This document shows positions 41,447 through 52,531 of a DNA stretch of 64,000 nucleotides, piece by piece (within the stretch, counting starts at the first letter, position 1; every line of letters begins with the position of its first letter). A model generated the notes under the pieces. It ran no database searches and was not told where the DNA came from. It was given only the letters and a program-made list of their open reading frames with translations. A program made the position numbers and the translations under genes. This DNA comes from Acanthosepion esculentum (Eukaryota > Mollusca > Cephalopoda > Sepiida > Sepiidae): contig OZ038510.1 of NCBI GenBank assembly GCA_964036315.1, forward strand, positions 85,887,164 through 85,951,163, given 5' to 3'.

Positions 41447-42505
41447 ATTCTTCATCTAAGCGAAATTGCAGATAATATTACTACTACTAATACTACTAGT
41501 GGAAATAAAGCAATTGAAATGAAGATGAAAGAAATCCTAGTCCAAAATGAATAATGCTTGACAATGCTTCATCTAATCCAAATTCCAAATAATATTACTA
41601 CTACTAATACTACTAGTGGAAATAAAGCAATTGAAATGAAGATGAAAGAAATCCTAGTCCAAAATGAAGAATACATGACAATGCTTCATCTAATCCAAAT
41701 TCCAGATAATATTACTACTACTAATACTACTAGTGGAAATAAAGCAATTGAAATGAAGATGAAAGAAATCCTAGTCCAAAATGAATAATGCTTGACAATG
41801 CTTCATCTAATCCAAATTCCAAATAATATTACTACTACTAATACTACTAGTGGAAATAAAGCAATTGAAATGAAGATGAAAGAAATCCTAGTCCAAAATG
41901 AAGAATACATGACAATGCTTCATCTAATCCAAATTCCAGATAATATTACTACTACTAATACTACTAGTGGAAATAAAGCAATTGAAATGAAGATGAAAGA
42001 AATCCTAGTCCAAAATGAATAATGCTTGACAATGCTTCATCTAATCCAAATTCCAAATAATATTACTACTACTAATACTACTAGTGGAAATAAAGCAATT
42101 GAAATGAAGATGAAAGAAATCCTAATCCAAAATGAAGGATACATGACAATGCTTCATTTAATCCAAATTCCAAATAATATTACTACTACTAATACTACTA
42201 GTGGAAATAAAGCAATTGAAATGAAGATGAAAGAAATCCTAGTCCAAAATGAATAATGCTTGACAATGCTTCATCTAATCCAAATTCCAGATAATATTAC
42301 TACTACTAATACTACTAGTGGAAATAAAACAATTGAAATGAAGATGAAAGAAATCCTAGTCCAAAATGAATAATGCTTGACAATGCTTCATCTAATCCAA
42401 ATTCCAGATAATATTACTACTACTAATACTACTAGTGGAAATAAAGCAATTGAAATGAAGATGAAAGAAATCATAGTCCAAAATGAATAATTCTTGACAA
42501 TGCTC
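41447..42505 (+). repeat. 117-bp tandem array, nine units with 234-bp alternation
   Basis: Unit landmarks are 'cttcatctaatccaaattcc', 'ttactactactaatactact', 'agtggaaataaagcaattga' and 'gaaagaaatcctagtccaaa'. Units alternate between type A ('aatgaataatgcttgacaat') and type B ('aatgaagaatacatgacaat'), giving a 234-bp higher-order period over the first six units. Later units are mostly type A. The 117-bp length keeps one frame open through A-B pairs (76-residue frames at 41558, 41792, 42026). Its composition and repetition argue for an artefact. Confidence 0.95.
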
Positions 42506-42589
42506 CATTTTATAATAAAATTATTCAATACAATATTGTAACGAGTGGAGAGATAGGGAAGAAAATTTTATTCTCCCATTTACATTTTG

Positions 42590-42700
42590 ACTAGACAAGT
42601 GACTATTTCAATTCGTGGTCGATACCCGACTGATTTGGCATCAGTCGGAGACTCTCACCCTTAGGCCATCCGCGCACGCAGGGGAGAAAAGGAATTTTCT
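42590..42700 (-). repeat. tRNA-derived SINE head
   Basis: Minus strand: 'gcgcggatggcctaagggtg' is A-box-like, the arm 'cgactgatgccaaatcagtcg' forms a perfect anticodon-type hairpin, and 'gggtatcgaccacg' is a degenerate B box. The tRNA-like fold is better kept than in the other SINEs here. Confidence 0.6.
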
Positions 42701-43015
42701 AACGCATAATATACGATATATAAGCATTACTGGCTACCAGAGTGCTCAATTCATAGCGAAGAGCGTCAATAAGCATCAACCGACAAATTCCTTCTCTTCC
42801 AAAGTGCTTTTTGTTTGGCTGCTGTTCATGAACTGAAAACCGACTGCCAGTTTTGTCACTGTATGGAGTGACGTCACGAAGCGGCCGTCATGTACTCAAC
42901 GCGACCTATTTCCACCTTAGGGACATAAGCGCTTTCACCTTGCAATATTAAGAAAATCACTCAGTCTTTATTTCAGATAATGGCCGTAAAAGGAATATAC
43001 GTGTAGTTGCGATTT
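42701..43015. other. SINE body or unique sequence
   Basis: Probably the body of the SINE whose head is at 42590-42700. It lies between the 117-bp array and its decayed outliers. Confidence 0.35.
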
Positions 43016-43320
43016 GCTGCTAAAATGAAAATGAAAGAAATTTTCTTCAAAAATTAATAATGTTTGACAATACGCCAATAATAAGAATCTACTAATAAGA
43101 TATACTATTACAAGTAATACTAATAAGATATACTATTACAAGTAATACTATATTATTCGTTAATACCGATAATGTTCCTAGAAAGAAAATCTGTGTAGAT
43201 ATGATAATAAGCCTCTGAAATTTAGATAAAATAAATTCTAGTGAAAAATTAATAACGGTTGAAAGGCAATGCATCATCCAATAAAATTGTATAATAAATT
43301 CAAGTATTTCTTTACCATCC
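43016..43320. repeat. Decayed outlying units of the 117-bp array
   Basis: 'aaaatgaaaatgaaagaaat', 'attaataatgtttgacaat', 'aataaattctagtgaaaaat' and 'aaggcaatgcatcatccaat' are recognisable variants of the unit. A 32-bp piece with 'ctaataagatatactattac' is itself duplicated at 43089 and 43121. Confidence 0.6.
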
Positions 43321-43945
43321 GTCGACACTGGGAAAGACAATCATTTTTTTTTAATTTTGTTCGAGAACAGCTGGACCCTCAGTACGTGTGCAAGCGGTGT
43401 TGGGGTGGGGTATTGAACACAATGGTTTTCACTTCTTATTCTCGCAGTGCTGGTGCGATTGTTTTAAAAAAAAATAAAATAGAATAAGCGAAGCGGTCAA
43501 CCATGTTTACTTTACCTCTCTTTTGTTTGTCCAAGCGCCGTTCTCGGCTTGTAGGTGGTCCGTACTGCCCGGCGCTAAAAGCCGCAGCAAAAACCAAAGT
43601 TTGTTTTATGGCTGACGAGATGAAATAACATCAAATAAAACAGTAGAACTTCGGCTAATCCCCGTAAATCACACTTTTCTCTTCTTTGAAACTCGAAATG
43701 ATTACCCATTTTTTGATTAGGTAGGAAGAAAGATGAAGATCAAGGCGAAATAGGTGAACAAGAATTGTTTTGATTAGCTGTATCATGGCGAGAAAAAGGA
43801 GATGAGGCAGCCGTAGTATAAAGTAACCAAAAGGAAAAAAAGGTGAGGAAGGAGCTATTGAAGTAGAAAGCCTCCTTTTTATGTCGTTCACTTAGCTAAA
43901 TACAATGGGGGTAGAAAATAGTCCAGTGGTCATCTCTCACCTCTT
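43321..43945. other. Nothing recognised
   Basis: No motif found apart from short low-complexity runs. Confidence 0.4.
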
Positions 43946-43974
43946 CTTCTTCTTCTTCTTCTTCTTCTTCTTCT
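43946..43974. repeat. (CTT)n microsatellite
   Basis: Nine to ten CTT units. Confidence 0.95.
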
Positions 43975-44103
43975 GTATGTCATGTGCCTTCAGGATATTG
44001 ACGATCATGACTCTCCACAATTTCCAGTCTTTGTAGCTCTTAATAAATTCTATCTTTTTGTTATCTCTCGTAAACCTTGTTCCGCAACCGTTTTATTTAA
44101 ATT

Positions 44104-44166
44104 TCTTCTTCTTCTTCTTCTTCTTCTTCTTCTTCTTCTTCTTCTTCTTCTTCTTCTTCTTCTTCT
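44104..44166. repeat. (CTT)n microsatellite
   Basis: About twenty CTT units. Confidence 0.95.
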
Positions 44167-44261
44167 CGTGTCCCTTCCGATCGTGGCACTCAACAATTTC
44201 CCGTCCTTTGCAGCTCTTAATAATTTATTTTTTTATTAATATTATTTTATTTTTTTAATAT

Positions 44262-44590
44262 CTCTCATAAACATTGTTCTGCCATCCATTTACTCAAGCT
44301 CGTTAGGTAGGTTATCCGTTGCTTTCCACTGCCCCTCTTGTCTTCAATATGTCTTATGAGTATCAAATTTTCTAAGCCGTCTTTCCTCATTATGTGCCCT
44401 AGAGATTTCATCTGTCTATTCCTGATGTTTAGCACAAGTGTACTTTTGTTTTCATTTTTCTTGAAACGTCCCCGTTGCTCACATGCTCCGTCCATAATAT
44501 TCTCAGTATCCTTCTGTAGAACCACATCTCTGTTGCCGGAAGCCTCTTCATCATCTGTGAGTAAATTGTCCATCATTTACTACTATATAG
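44262..44590 (-). pseudogene. LINE endonuclease-reverse transcriptase, C-terminal fragment
   Basis: Minus frame: 'VVLQKDTENIMDGACEQRGR', 'LVLNIRNRQMKSLGHIMRKD' + GLENL, 'RITYLTSLSKWMAEQ'. Same region as the plus-strand copies; open for about 100 codons but missing the usual N-terminal part. Confidence 0.75.
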
Positions 44591-44639
44591 GATGATTTAT
44601 AATGCTTAGTATTTTAGCACTTTTTTCTTAGTTTCTAAC

Positions 44640-44758
44640 TGTTGTGGCCTGTTAGGGGCCAGAAAGAAAGTCACGGGAAGAAGTGGGTAGGTTGAACAAG
44701 GGTATTGAAATAACAGAAGATATATACAAAATAAGAGGGTCATTAGTCAGCAGTTGGC
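44640..44758 (-). repeat. 3' LTR fragment of a deleted LTR retrotransposon
   Basis: Matches the first 120 bp (plus coordinates) of 46122-46373, starting 'tgttgtggcctgttaggggc'. Only the 3' end of the LTR remains. It is joined directly to a protease fragment, so everything from protease to the middle of the 3' LTR was deleted. Confidence 0.8.
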
Positions 44759-44763
44759 TTACC

Positions 44764-44910
44764 CAATCTTTTCCATGTTTGTAAGTTTATTATTGTCAAA
44801 TCAGAACCCGAGTCTAGTTGAAATTCCACAGTTTTGTTTAACATTTTTACGTGCACAAATTTCCTGGTATTAGCACCGTCTAGTTCGTCAGACCTTGTAT
44901 TTTTTATACA
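44764..44910 (-). pseudogene. Retropepsin-like protease fragment
   Basis: Minus frame 'VKMLNKTVEFQLDSGSDLTI' + 'INLQTWKRLGKPTAD'. LDSGSD is the aspartic protease active site (usually LDTGS/A) followed by the 'I/V-x-x-x-xW' strand. It is in a different frame from gag and stops at the LTR fragment. Confidence 0.75.
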
Positions 44911-44911
44911 G

Positions 44912-45911
44912 CTATTGGTTTATTTTTTTAGATCGGCAATGCGAGCTTTTGTGTCCAACTCGGTTACATATGTAACATATTTTGTTCCGGAAAATACCAT
45001 CTTTGTACCAGTGTAGGGCTCCACATCCGTAACATGGGTTAGGAGGCAAAAAATTATTTTGCTTTTTTTGTTGTTTCATTAGTTTTAGAAGACTTTGAAG
45101 CGTATTTTTTTTTACCTGAGCTATACCCGATTCTTCGATAGTTTTAGAATCCTGCTTTACACTTACGTACCTCTGACATTCTTCAGCGATCTGCTGTAGA
45201 GTTACATTCGGCTCATTTTCCAAGTTGTATAGTATTCTTCGCCTAATTTCTGCCTCTTTCGTTGAAACTAGTCCTTGCACGAATATCAAACATTTGAAGT
45301 TGTTCACACTTAGCTCTGCCAGTCTAAAATCATCGCAGTGCTTGTTTACTACTGACGCAAAAGTGGTGTAATCTTCCCATTCTTTCCGAGTTAGATTAAG
45401 GCATTTCCATCTCTTATGGAAAAGAGATGTCTTTGGACTGAACAGCTCCATGAATAATTCCACAGCTTCGGTGAATGTCAACTCGCTTGTCTTCTGGGGC
45501 AGAATGTAGTTTACAAATTTTGTGTGCTCAGTTGTCCCAAGTTTCTTCAGAAGAAGACGTACCTTTTTCGAATCACCCCAATTTGCACAATCTGTAGTAT
45601 ATAAGTCCTCATATCTCCTAAAGTGTGACGCAAAGGTTATGTCTTCCTCGGAAGTGTATGAAAAATTCTCTATCATGCGCCAAATGGTGTTTTGCGAAAA
45701 AAGAAAATTCGTTTTTGATGGGATTACTACGGCTTGTCAGTTCTAAAACTTGCTTTTGAAATTCGAGCTGTCTCTCTTGATTTTTCTTCTGGGTTTGCAG
45801 AAATAAATTTTCCTTTTTTTCCTGTTGAGAGAGCGGTTGTTTTTGCCACTTCTCCTGATGTGTATTCTGGTACTTTACAAGATCTAATAAAATACTTTTG
45901 AAATCCTCCAT
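44912..45911 (-). pseudogene. Gag-like protein of the LTR retrotransposon, one frameshift
   Basis: Start MEDFKSILLDLVKYQNTHQE at 45911, then a glutamine-rich coiled-coil-like stretch to about 45720. A frameshift in 45720-45665 moves to the frame that stays open to 44912: 'FASHFRRYEDLYTTDCANWG' + DSKKVRLLLKKLG (capsid-like region), 'FKCLIFVQGL', 'IRRRILYNLENEPNVTLQQI'. It closes with the zinc knuckle region CYGCGALHWYKDG ... ICYICNRVGHKSSHC. The second knuckle is a full CX2CX4HX4C; the first is degenerate. Gypsy-type gag of the kind linked to 'K02A2.6-like' pol proteins. Nucleic acid binding and particle assembly is the family role; this copy is broken. Confidence 0.85.
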
Positions 45912-46121
45912 GATAAGTGGTTCCCCCCCCCCCCGGTTTTACTTTTCTGTTTTTTTTCCAGATGCTTTTCAAATGAAAAACTGACGAAAAATAAAAAATA
46001 AAAATTCTCGTACATCCACTGTTAAAACAAATTAGCAATCTTTTACGAAAACCCGTTTGCCCGTGTTTTAGGAGAGTTCCTTTTTAATCCTGGTGGTCCT
46101 CGCAAATCCTCGTCGCCAAGT

Positions 46122-46373
46122 TGTTGTGGCCTGTTAGGGGCCAGAAAGAAAGACACGGAAAGAAGAAGGTAGGTTGAACAAGTGTATTGAAATAACAGAA
46201 TATATATATACAAAATAAGAGTGTTATTAGTCAGCAGATAGAAGTGTCCGTCCGAACTGTCAGGTTACACTACGTCGCGACTGCCTCTGCTTAGGAAGTG
46301 TCGCAGGTTAGTATTTATGATTGAAGAAGAGTTCATTCGAATGTAGTTAGGTCATAATAACACTAACGAAACA
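46122..46373 (-). repeat. 5' LTR of the deleted LTR retrotransposon
   Basis: On the minus strand it runs from 'tgtttcgttagtgttattat' to 'ggccacaaca' (TG...CA, 252 bp). It is followed at once by 'acttggcgacgaggat', the leader typical of this Gypsy group. The limits fit TG/CA, but I could not find a matching target duplication around 44640 and 46373. Confidence 0.7.
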
Positions 46374-46424
46374 TGTTTAGTTTTTGAAAGGCGTGATTTG
46401 ATATTCCAATGCAACTTCGGATTT

Positions 46425-46705
46425 CAGTGTCACATTTTTCGTCTTCTCAGATCATTAAACTTTTGAACTTGTGTAATTTGGTTATCTTCAATTCCTAGGT
46501 CGTATCTTGTTTTTTTTTCTCTCTTGCTGACAACTACACGTTCTGTCATTTTAAAACTGATGTGTAGTCCTCTCTTTTCGCTTTCCTTTATTATTTTGTC
46601 TTGAACATAGATTTCCTTCTCTTTTGCCATCGACTCAATGTTTTCTGTGTATCTTTTATTGTTTAGATTGTACGCACCCATGATAAAACCTGGTAGGCTT
46701 TTCAA
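46425..46705 (-). pseudogene. LINE endonuclease-reverse transcriptase, palm fragment
   Basis: Minus frame: 'LPGFIMGAYNLNNKRYTENI' (the catalytic YADD is changed to YTEN), 'VQDKIIKESEKRGLHISFKM', 'RYDLGIEDNQITQVQKFNDL'. Open for 91 codons but catalytically dead. Confidence 0.75.
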
Positions 46706-46914
46706 CTTTTAGGATAGATGATCTCACAGTAAAGGTTGAATAAATTCCATGCGAAGCCAAGAACTTATATCGAGTCCCTTTCTAGTTTTCAGTCTTTACT
46801 GAATTCATGGCCTATCCGCATGTAGGCAGTTTGCTCTTGCTCTCATTATAATTACTTCCGGGTTATTCTAACATCCTTCCGGTATAAACTAAATTTGCCC
46901 AAAAGTTCAAATTT

Positions 46915-46990
46915 CTCATTGGTGTAATGAATAACAGATCGGAATGTGAAACCGGAGAGCCGAGTTCGAATTCCACGATGGTTTCATCAT
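46915..46990 (+). repeat. tRNA-related SINE head
   Basis: 'tctcattggtgtaatgaata' is A-box-like and 'gccgagttcgaattccacg' contains a good B box (GTTCGAATTCC). Stems are poor, so SINE or pseudogene. Confidence 0.5.
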
Positions 46991-47089
46991 ATTTACTTAA
47001 TCTTGGGGAAGCTATGTACCCATCACATTCAGTAGCAGGAATTATATCTAGAAAATTTATAGAACGCTTCGCTTCTTAACATTTGTCAT

Positions 47090-47290
47090 TTATCAGTAGA
47101 GGGGTTCGACCATCGCCTGGTTCACGCTCCTCACCGGTCATTTGAACAGGAGTAGAACTTGTTCCCACTTTAGGATTGGGTTTCCAGTTCCTTCTAAAGT
47201 ATTTTCATTCTATTTCTCTCTCAGTAGCCCCTTTAGATCTTAGTGGCATTATCGCCTTGCTTGGGATGAACTAATTAAAAAAACAACAAT
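47090..47290 (+). repeat. LINE 3' end
   Basis: Contains 'ctttctctctcagtagcccc'-like sequence and 'gccttgcttgggatgaacta', matching the 3' UTR ends at 7260-7320 and, inverted, at 61540. Confidence 0.65.
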
Positions 47291-47640
47291 GATTCGTCAT
47301 TGCCATCATTCTTTTCATACAGTAACTGACATTTTAAAACCGATTTGGACATAAACAGGTCTTTACTGTATATTTCTAAGGAAAATCAATGTCGTTCAGA
47401 AGTCTTTCTTTTCTTCCAGGAAATGCAGCTTCACGCTTTTTGGGGTTATGCCCTACCGGATTTGTACACGTTGTTTTATTCTTCTCTAGTGTATTATCGT
47501 GTATTTCCGTTTGCTAGAGTTATCGATCGAGAAGACTTTATAAACAGTCTCAAGTTACACAATGGCTAATTCAGAGGCTTCAGAATTACTTAAGCACAGA
47601 CAATTCCCATTTATCTAGATCAATTTTGTATGTGTGTATT
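47291..47640. other. Nothing recognised
   Basis: A 74-codon open frame at 47345 shows no motif. Confidence 0.35.
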
Positions 47641-47828
47641 TTGATAGATTTGAACGGTGCAAGATATATTCCATCTGTCTGTCTCGCTATCTATCTAGAT
47701 TACTAGCTATCGCCGTCTGTGCATATCTAGCCATTTTAGTCTCTGTATATCTAATTAAGTCTATCCATCTCTATCTTTCTCCCACTCACTCTCTCTCTAT
47801 ATATAGATATCTGTGTGTATCTGTTCAC

Positions 47829-47885
<57 letters not shown>
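47829..47885. repeat. (CTAT)n microsatellite, left of a mariner
   Basis: About fourteen units that stop at the TA target site of the next element. Confidence 0.95.
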
Positions 47886-48773
47886 CGAGGGTTATTCAAT
47901 AAATAAGGTGAACTTTTCGGTATAAGGACTTCTAATATAGATAGAAGCTTACTCTTTTTTTTTCTTTTTTTTTATCTACTTCTTTTTCACATGGATTTAA
48001 TTTCTTTTGCAGATTAAAAAAAAAACTTTGAGAGTTTTGGCGATTAACAAAGATGGCCGACCAAGAAGCATGCTCCAGGATTGAACAGCGGTCAGTTATC
48101 AAGTTTTTGGTTGCTGAAGGGTGCAAACCAGTTGAAATTCATAGGAGAATGTCAACTATGTATGGTGCCACATGTTTCAGCAAAAGAATGTCTATAAGTG
48201 GGCTAAATTGTTTAAAGAAAGACGGAGCAGTGTTAAGGATGAAGACAGGCCTGGGAGGCCTACAGAAGTGAGGTCTCCTGAGGTGATCGAATCAGTCAAT
48301 GACCTCATTCATTCTGACAGAAGGGTAACAGTGGATGACATTGCAAGGACTTTGAGCTTATCTGTTGGGACAAACGCAGGGGTCATCGGTCAGAAGGAGT
48401 CATCTTGCATCATGACAACACAAGGCAGCCCAAACGGTGCGGACCATCAACGAGCTGGGCTGGGAACTGCTCCCTCATCCCCCTTACAGCCCAGACTTTG
48501 CCCCTTCAGACTTTCACCTGTTTGGTCCCTTGAAAGCGTTCACGAGAGGCACGAAGTTTAAAAGTGACGATGAAGTCAAAAGTGTTGTGAGCGATTGGCC
48601 GAGCCATTAGTCCAAAGATTTTTACGCTGAGGGAACACGGGAGCTTGTGCACAGATGGGAAAAGTGTGTGACAGTGCTGGGAGACTACGTTGAAAAATAA
48701 AAAAAGAGTAAGCTTCTATCTGTATTAGAAGTCCTTATACCGAAAAATTCACCTTTTTATTGAATGACCCTTC
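47886..48773 (+). mobile_element. mariner (lineage C) internal-deletion derivative with intact long TIRs
   Basis: Long terminal repeats of about 65 bp: left 'cgagggttattcaataaata', 'aggtgaacttttcggtataa', 'ggacttctaatatagataga'; right is the reverse complement with few changes. TA at both ends (47884-47885, 48774-48775). Inside, the frame starts MADQEACSRIEQRSVIKFLV and has an HTH region 'VYKWAKLFKERRSSVKDEDR' + PGRP, then 'RRVTVDDIARTLSLSVGT', where an internal deletion jumps to 'VRTINELGWELLPHPPYSPD' + FAPSDFHLFG (third catalytic Asp) and ends GDYVEK. The first two catalytic Asp residues are lost. 888 bp instead of about 1.3 kb. Confidence 0.88.
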
Positions 48774-48775
48774 TA

Positions 48776-48801
48776 TCTATCTATCTATCTATGCGAGTAT
48801 C

Positions 48802-48858
<57 letters not shown>

Positions 48859-48867
48859 GCCAGTATC

Positions 48868-48924
<57 letters not shown>

Positions 48925-48933
48925 GCCAGTATC

Positions 48934-48990
<57 letters not shown>

Positions 48991-48999
48991 GCCAGTATC

Positions 49000-49061
<62 letters not shown>

Positions 49062-49062
49062 G
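48776..49062. repeat. (CTAT)n with a 66-bp higher-order unit
   Basis: 'atgc[g/c]agtatcatt' interrupts the CTAT run at 48791, 48857, 48923 and 48989, exactly 66 bp apart. The first has G where the others have C. Confidence 0.95.
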
Positions 49063-49695
49063 TATTTAGAGGCTTGTCTAACAAACGCTTGATAATGGAT
49101 TCTGCGACCGATTCGTTACCCACCTGAAACTCTACGTAAGGTAGACTTCTAGATTAAATAAATATTTGGAAACATATACTTTATATATGCATGTGTAGCT
49201 ATTCATATATTCTTCTTATCCAAATACGCTCTCGGCTTTGCAGCTTCACGGATCGAAATTGGGGAAAAAAAGGACCCAAGGTCATTATAAAATATTGACG
49301 AAGCAGGGATCATCGAATGAAAGCCACGAATCAGTGGGTCGACAGACGCTCGAATGAATGACATCTCATATGACGTGTGCACATATTGTACGTGGCAGCA
49401 TTTTGCATAGATCAACAGAGAATGAAAGTCGCTCGTGAGGGTAGCACACAAAAATTGAAAGTAATTTCGTATTGGCATTACAGCTAGGAAAGGGGAAACA
49501 TTTTTAATCCTTTACACTTTATGTTGATAGATGAATAAAATTTCTCTGTTTAGACCGAGTCGTTCGCTTTTTACGTGTCCGAATATAGCCGGGATAATCC
49601 AATATATTTAAACAGGGGGCTGCAAAAGGTGGTGTACAATAATATTATTGCCAGTATTACCAGTATTATAATAGTGGTTCGATTGTGTTTTTTTT
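49063..49695. other. Nothing recognised
   Basis: A 91-codon minus frame at 49203-49478 shows no motif. Confidence 0.35.
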
Positions 49696-49699
49696 TGTT

Positions 49700-50098
49700 T
49701 ACCGGCATATCGACTCCTTATGGGTCACTTAAATGCCGAAATTTAATTATTAGAGTATTAGTAATTCCTTTTACAAAAATGTACCGCTGGTAATGTTTTA
49801 CAAAAAGGCATTGCTGGTAATTTTTTTAAACATTTTTTACAAAAATGTATTGCTGGTAATTCTTTACAAAAATGAATTGCTGGTAATTTTTTACAAAAAT
49901 GCATTGCTGTTAATTAGTTTAAAAATGTTTTATAAAAATGTATTACTGGTAGTTTTTTTTTAAATGTTTTACAAATTGTATTACTGGTATTTTTTAAAAA
50001 AATGTATTACTGGTAGTTTTTTTAAAAATGTATTACTGGTAGTTTTTTTACTATGAAAATGTATTGCTGGTATTTTTACTATAAAAATGTATTTATAT
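49700..50098 (+). repeat. Hairpin flank plus minisatellite of 24-35 bp units
   Basis: The flank 'accggcatatcgactcctta' + 'tgggtcacttaaatgccgaa' (49700-49740) forms a CGGCAT/ATGCCG hairpin with an inner GACTCC/GGGTC stem. It matches 8156-8195. Next come about eleven units of 'tacaaaaatgtattgctggt' + 'aatttttt' with variable T runs. The unit resembles that of 8251-8490 ('caaaaaagtatagttggtaat'). Confidence 0.85.
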
Positions 50099-50384
50099 AC
50101 TTTCATAGTGTTTTGACCATGATTTGGGAGTTTACTTAATACTTATAACCAGGACCCTAACAGGTGCTACCACTCCGGTGATGGTGGACCTAGGATGCAT
50201 TTAGTACTAGAATTCATTTAATTCATTAAAATAATTTAAAATAATTTTGATTTTTATAATTTTTATTCTAATAAATTTATTATAATTTTTATTTTTTAAT
50301 AAATAATAATAAAAATAATAATAAATGTTTTGCAGATAAAAAGGATGTGTAAATGATGAGGGTAAACAGTTTGAACATATGAAT
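50099..50384. other. Spacer between two minisatellites
   Basis: Includes 'caggaccctaacaggtgcta' and 'ccactccggtgatggtggac', GC-rich for the region, then (AAT)-rich DNA. Possibly the other end of the flanking element. Confidence 0.35.
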
Positions 50385-52531
50385 GATTGATATGTTTAGT
50401 ATTGATGTGTCATTATTGACGTGTTTATTATTGATGCGTTATTGTTGATGTGTTTATTATTGGTGTGTTATTATTGACGTGTTTATTATTGATGTGTTTA
50501 TTAATGATGTGTTTATTATTGGTGTGTTATTACTGATGTGTTTATTATTGATGTGTTTTTATTGATGTGTTTATCATTGATGTGTTATTAATGATGTGTT
50601 ATTATTGATGTGTTTATTATTGATGTGTTATTGATTTGTTTATTATTGATGTGTTTATTATTTATGTGTTATTATTAATGTGTTTATTATTGATGTGTTA
50701 TCATTGCTGTGGTTATCATTGATGTGTTTATTATTGCTGTGTTTATTATTGATGTCTTATTATTGCTGTGTTTATTATTGATGTCTTATTATTGATGTGT
50801 TTATTGATGTGTTTATTATTGATGTGTTATTATTGATGTGTTTATTATTTTTATGTGTTTATTATTGATGTATTATTATTGATTTGTTTATTATTGATGT
50901 ATTATTATTGATGTGTTTATTATTGATGTGCTATTATTGATGTGTTATTATTGATGTGTTTATTATTGATGTGTTTATTATTTTTATGTGTTTATTATTG
51001 ATGTGGTTATTATTGATGTGTTTATTATTGGTATCTTTATTATTGATGTGTTTATTGATGTGTTTATTATTGATGTGTTATTATTAATGCGTTTATTATT
51101 GATGTGTTATTATTGATGTGTTTATTATTGATATGTTATTATTGCTGTGTTTATTGTTGTGCTTATTATTGATGTGTTATTATTGATGTGTTATTATTGA
51201 TTTGTTTATTATTGATGTGCTTATATTGATATGTTTATTATTGATGTGTTATTATTAATGTGGCTACTATTGATGTGTTTATTATTGATGGGTTATTATT
51301 GATGTGTTATTATTAATGCGTTTATTATTGATGTGTTATTATTGATGTGTTTATTATTGATGTGTTTATTATTGATGTTTTATTATTAATGTGTTTGTTT
51401 TTGGTATGTTTATTATTGATGTGTCATTATTGATGTGTTTATTGATGTGTTTATTATTGATGTGTTATTATTGATGTGTTTATTATTTTTATGTGTTTAT
51501 TATTGATGTATTATTATTCATTTGTTTATTATTGATGTATTATTATTGATGTGTTTATTATTGATGTGCTATTATTGATGTGTTATTATTGATGTGTTTA
51601 TTATTGATGTGTTTATTATTTTTATGTGTTTATTATTGATGTGTTTATTATTGGTATGTTTATTATTGATGTGTTTATTGATGTGTTTATTATTGATGTG
51701 TTATTATTAATGCGTTTATTATTGATGTGTTATTATTGATGTGTTTATTATTGATATGTTATTATTGCTGTGTTTATTGTGTTTATTATTGATGTGTTAT
51801 TATTGATGTGTTATTATTGATTTGTTTATTATTGATGTGCTTATATTGATATGTTTATTATTGATGTGTTATTATTAATGTGGTTATTATTGATGTGTTT
51901 ATTATTGATGTGTTATTATTGATGTGTTATTATTAATGCGTTTATTATTGATGTGTTATTATTGATGTGTTTATTATTGATGTTTTATTATTAATGTGTT
52001 TGTTTTTGGTATGTTTATTATTGATGTGTCATTATTGATGTGTTTATTGATGTGTTTATTATTGATGTGTTTATTATTGATGTGTTTATATTGATATGTT
52101 TTTGTTATTGATGTGTTATTATGAATGTGTTTATTATTGATGTGTTATTATTAATGTGGTTATTATTGATGTGTTTATTATTGATGTGTTATTATTGATG
52201 TGTTTATTGTTGATATGTTTATTATTGATGTGTCATTATTGATGTATTATTATTGATGTGTTTGTTATTGATGTGTTTTTATTGATGTGTTTATTGTTGT
52301 GTTTATTATTGCTGTGTTTATTACTGATGTGTTTATTATTGATGTGTTATTACTGATGTGTTTATTATTGATGTGTTTTTATTGATGTGTTTATCATTGA
52401 TGTGTTATTAATGATGTGTTATTATTGATGTGTTTATTATTGATGTGTTATTGATTTGTTTATTATTGATGTGTTTATTATTGATGTGTTTATTATTGAT
52501 GTGTTATTATTGATGTGTTTATTATTGATGT
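50385..52531. repeat. 2.1-kb minisatellite, 12-15-bp unit
   Basis: Built from 'ttattattgatgtg' and 'ttattgatgtgt' units with many variants (GCTGTG, GGTATG, AATGCG). Segments of several hundred bp are repeated; for example much of about 50815-51180 recurs at 51440-51800 (about 620-bp period), with 'tttttatgtgtttattattg' as a marker. Confidence 0.95.

Noticed and set aside
41558..42256. Three 76-residue frames in the 117-bp array
   Set aside because: They follow from the 39-codon unit and end at the same stop in each type A unit. Treated as repeat only.
48760..49092. YLSIYLSI frames in (CTAT)n and IYIYIY frames in (TA)n
   Set aside because: Microsatellite translation artefacts.
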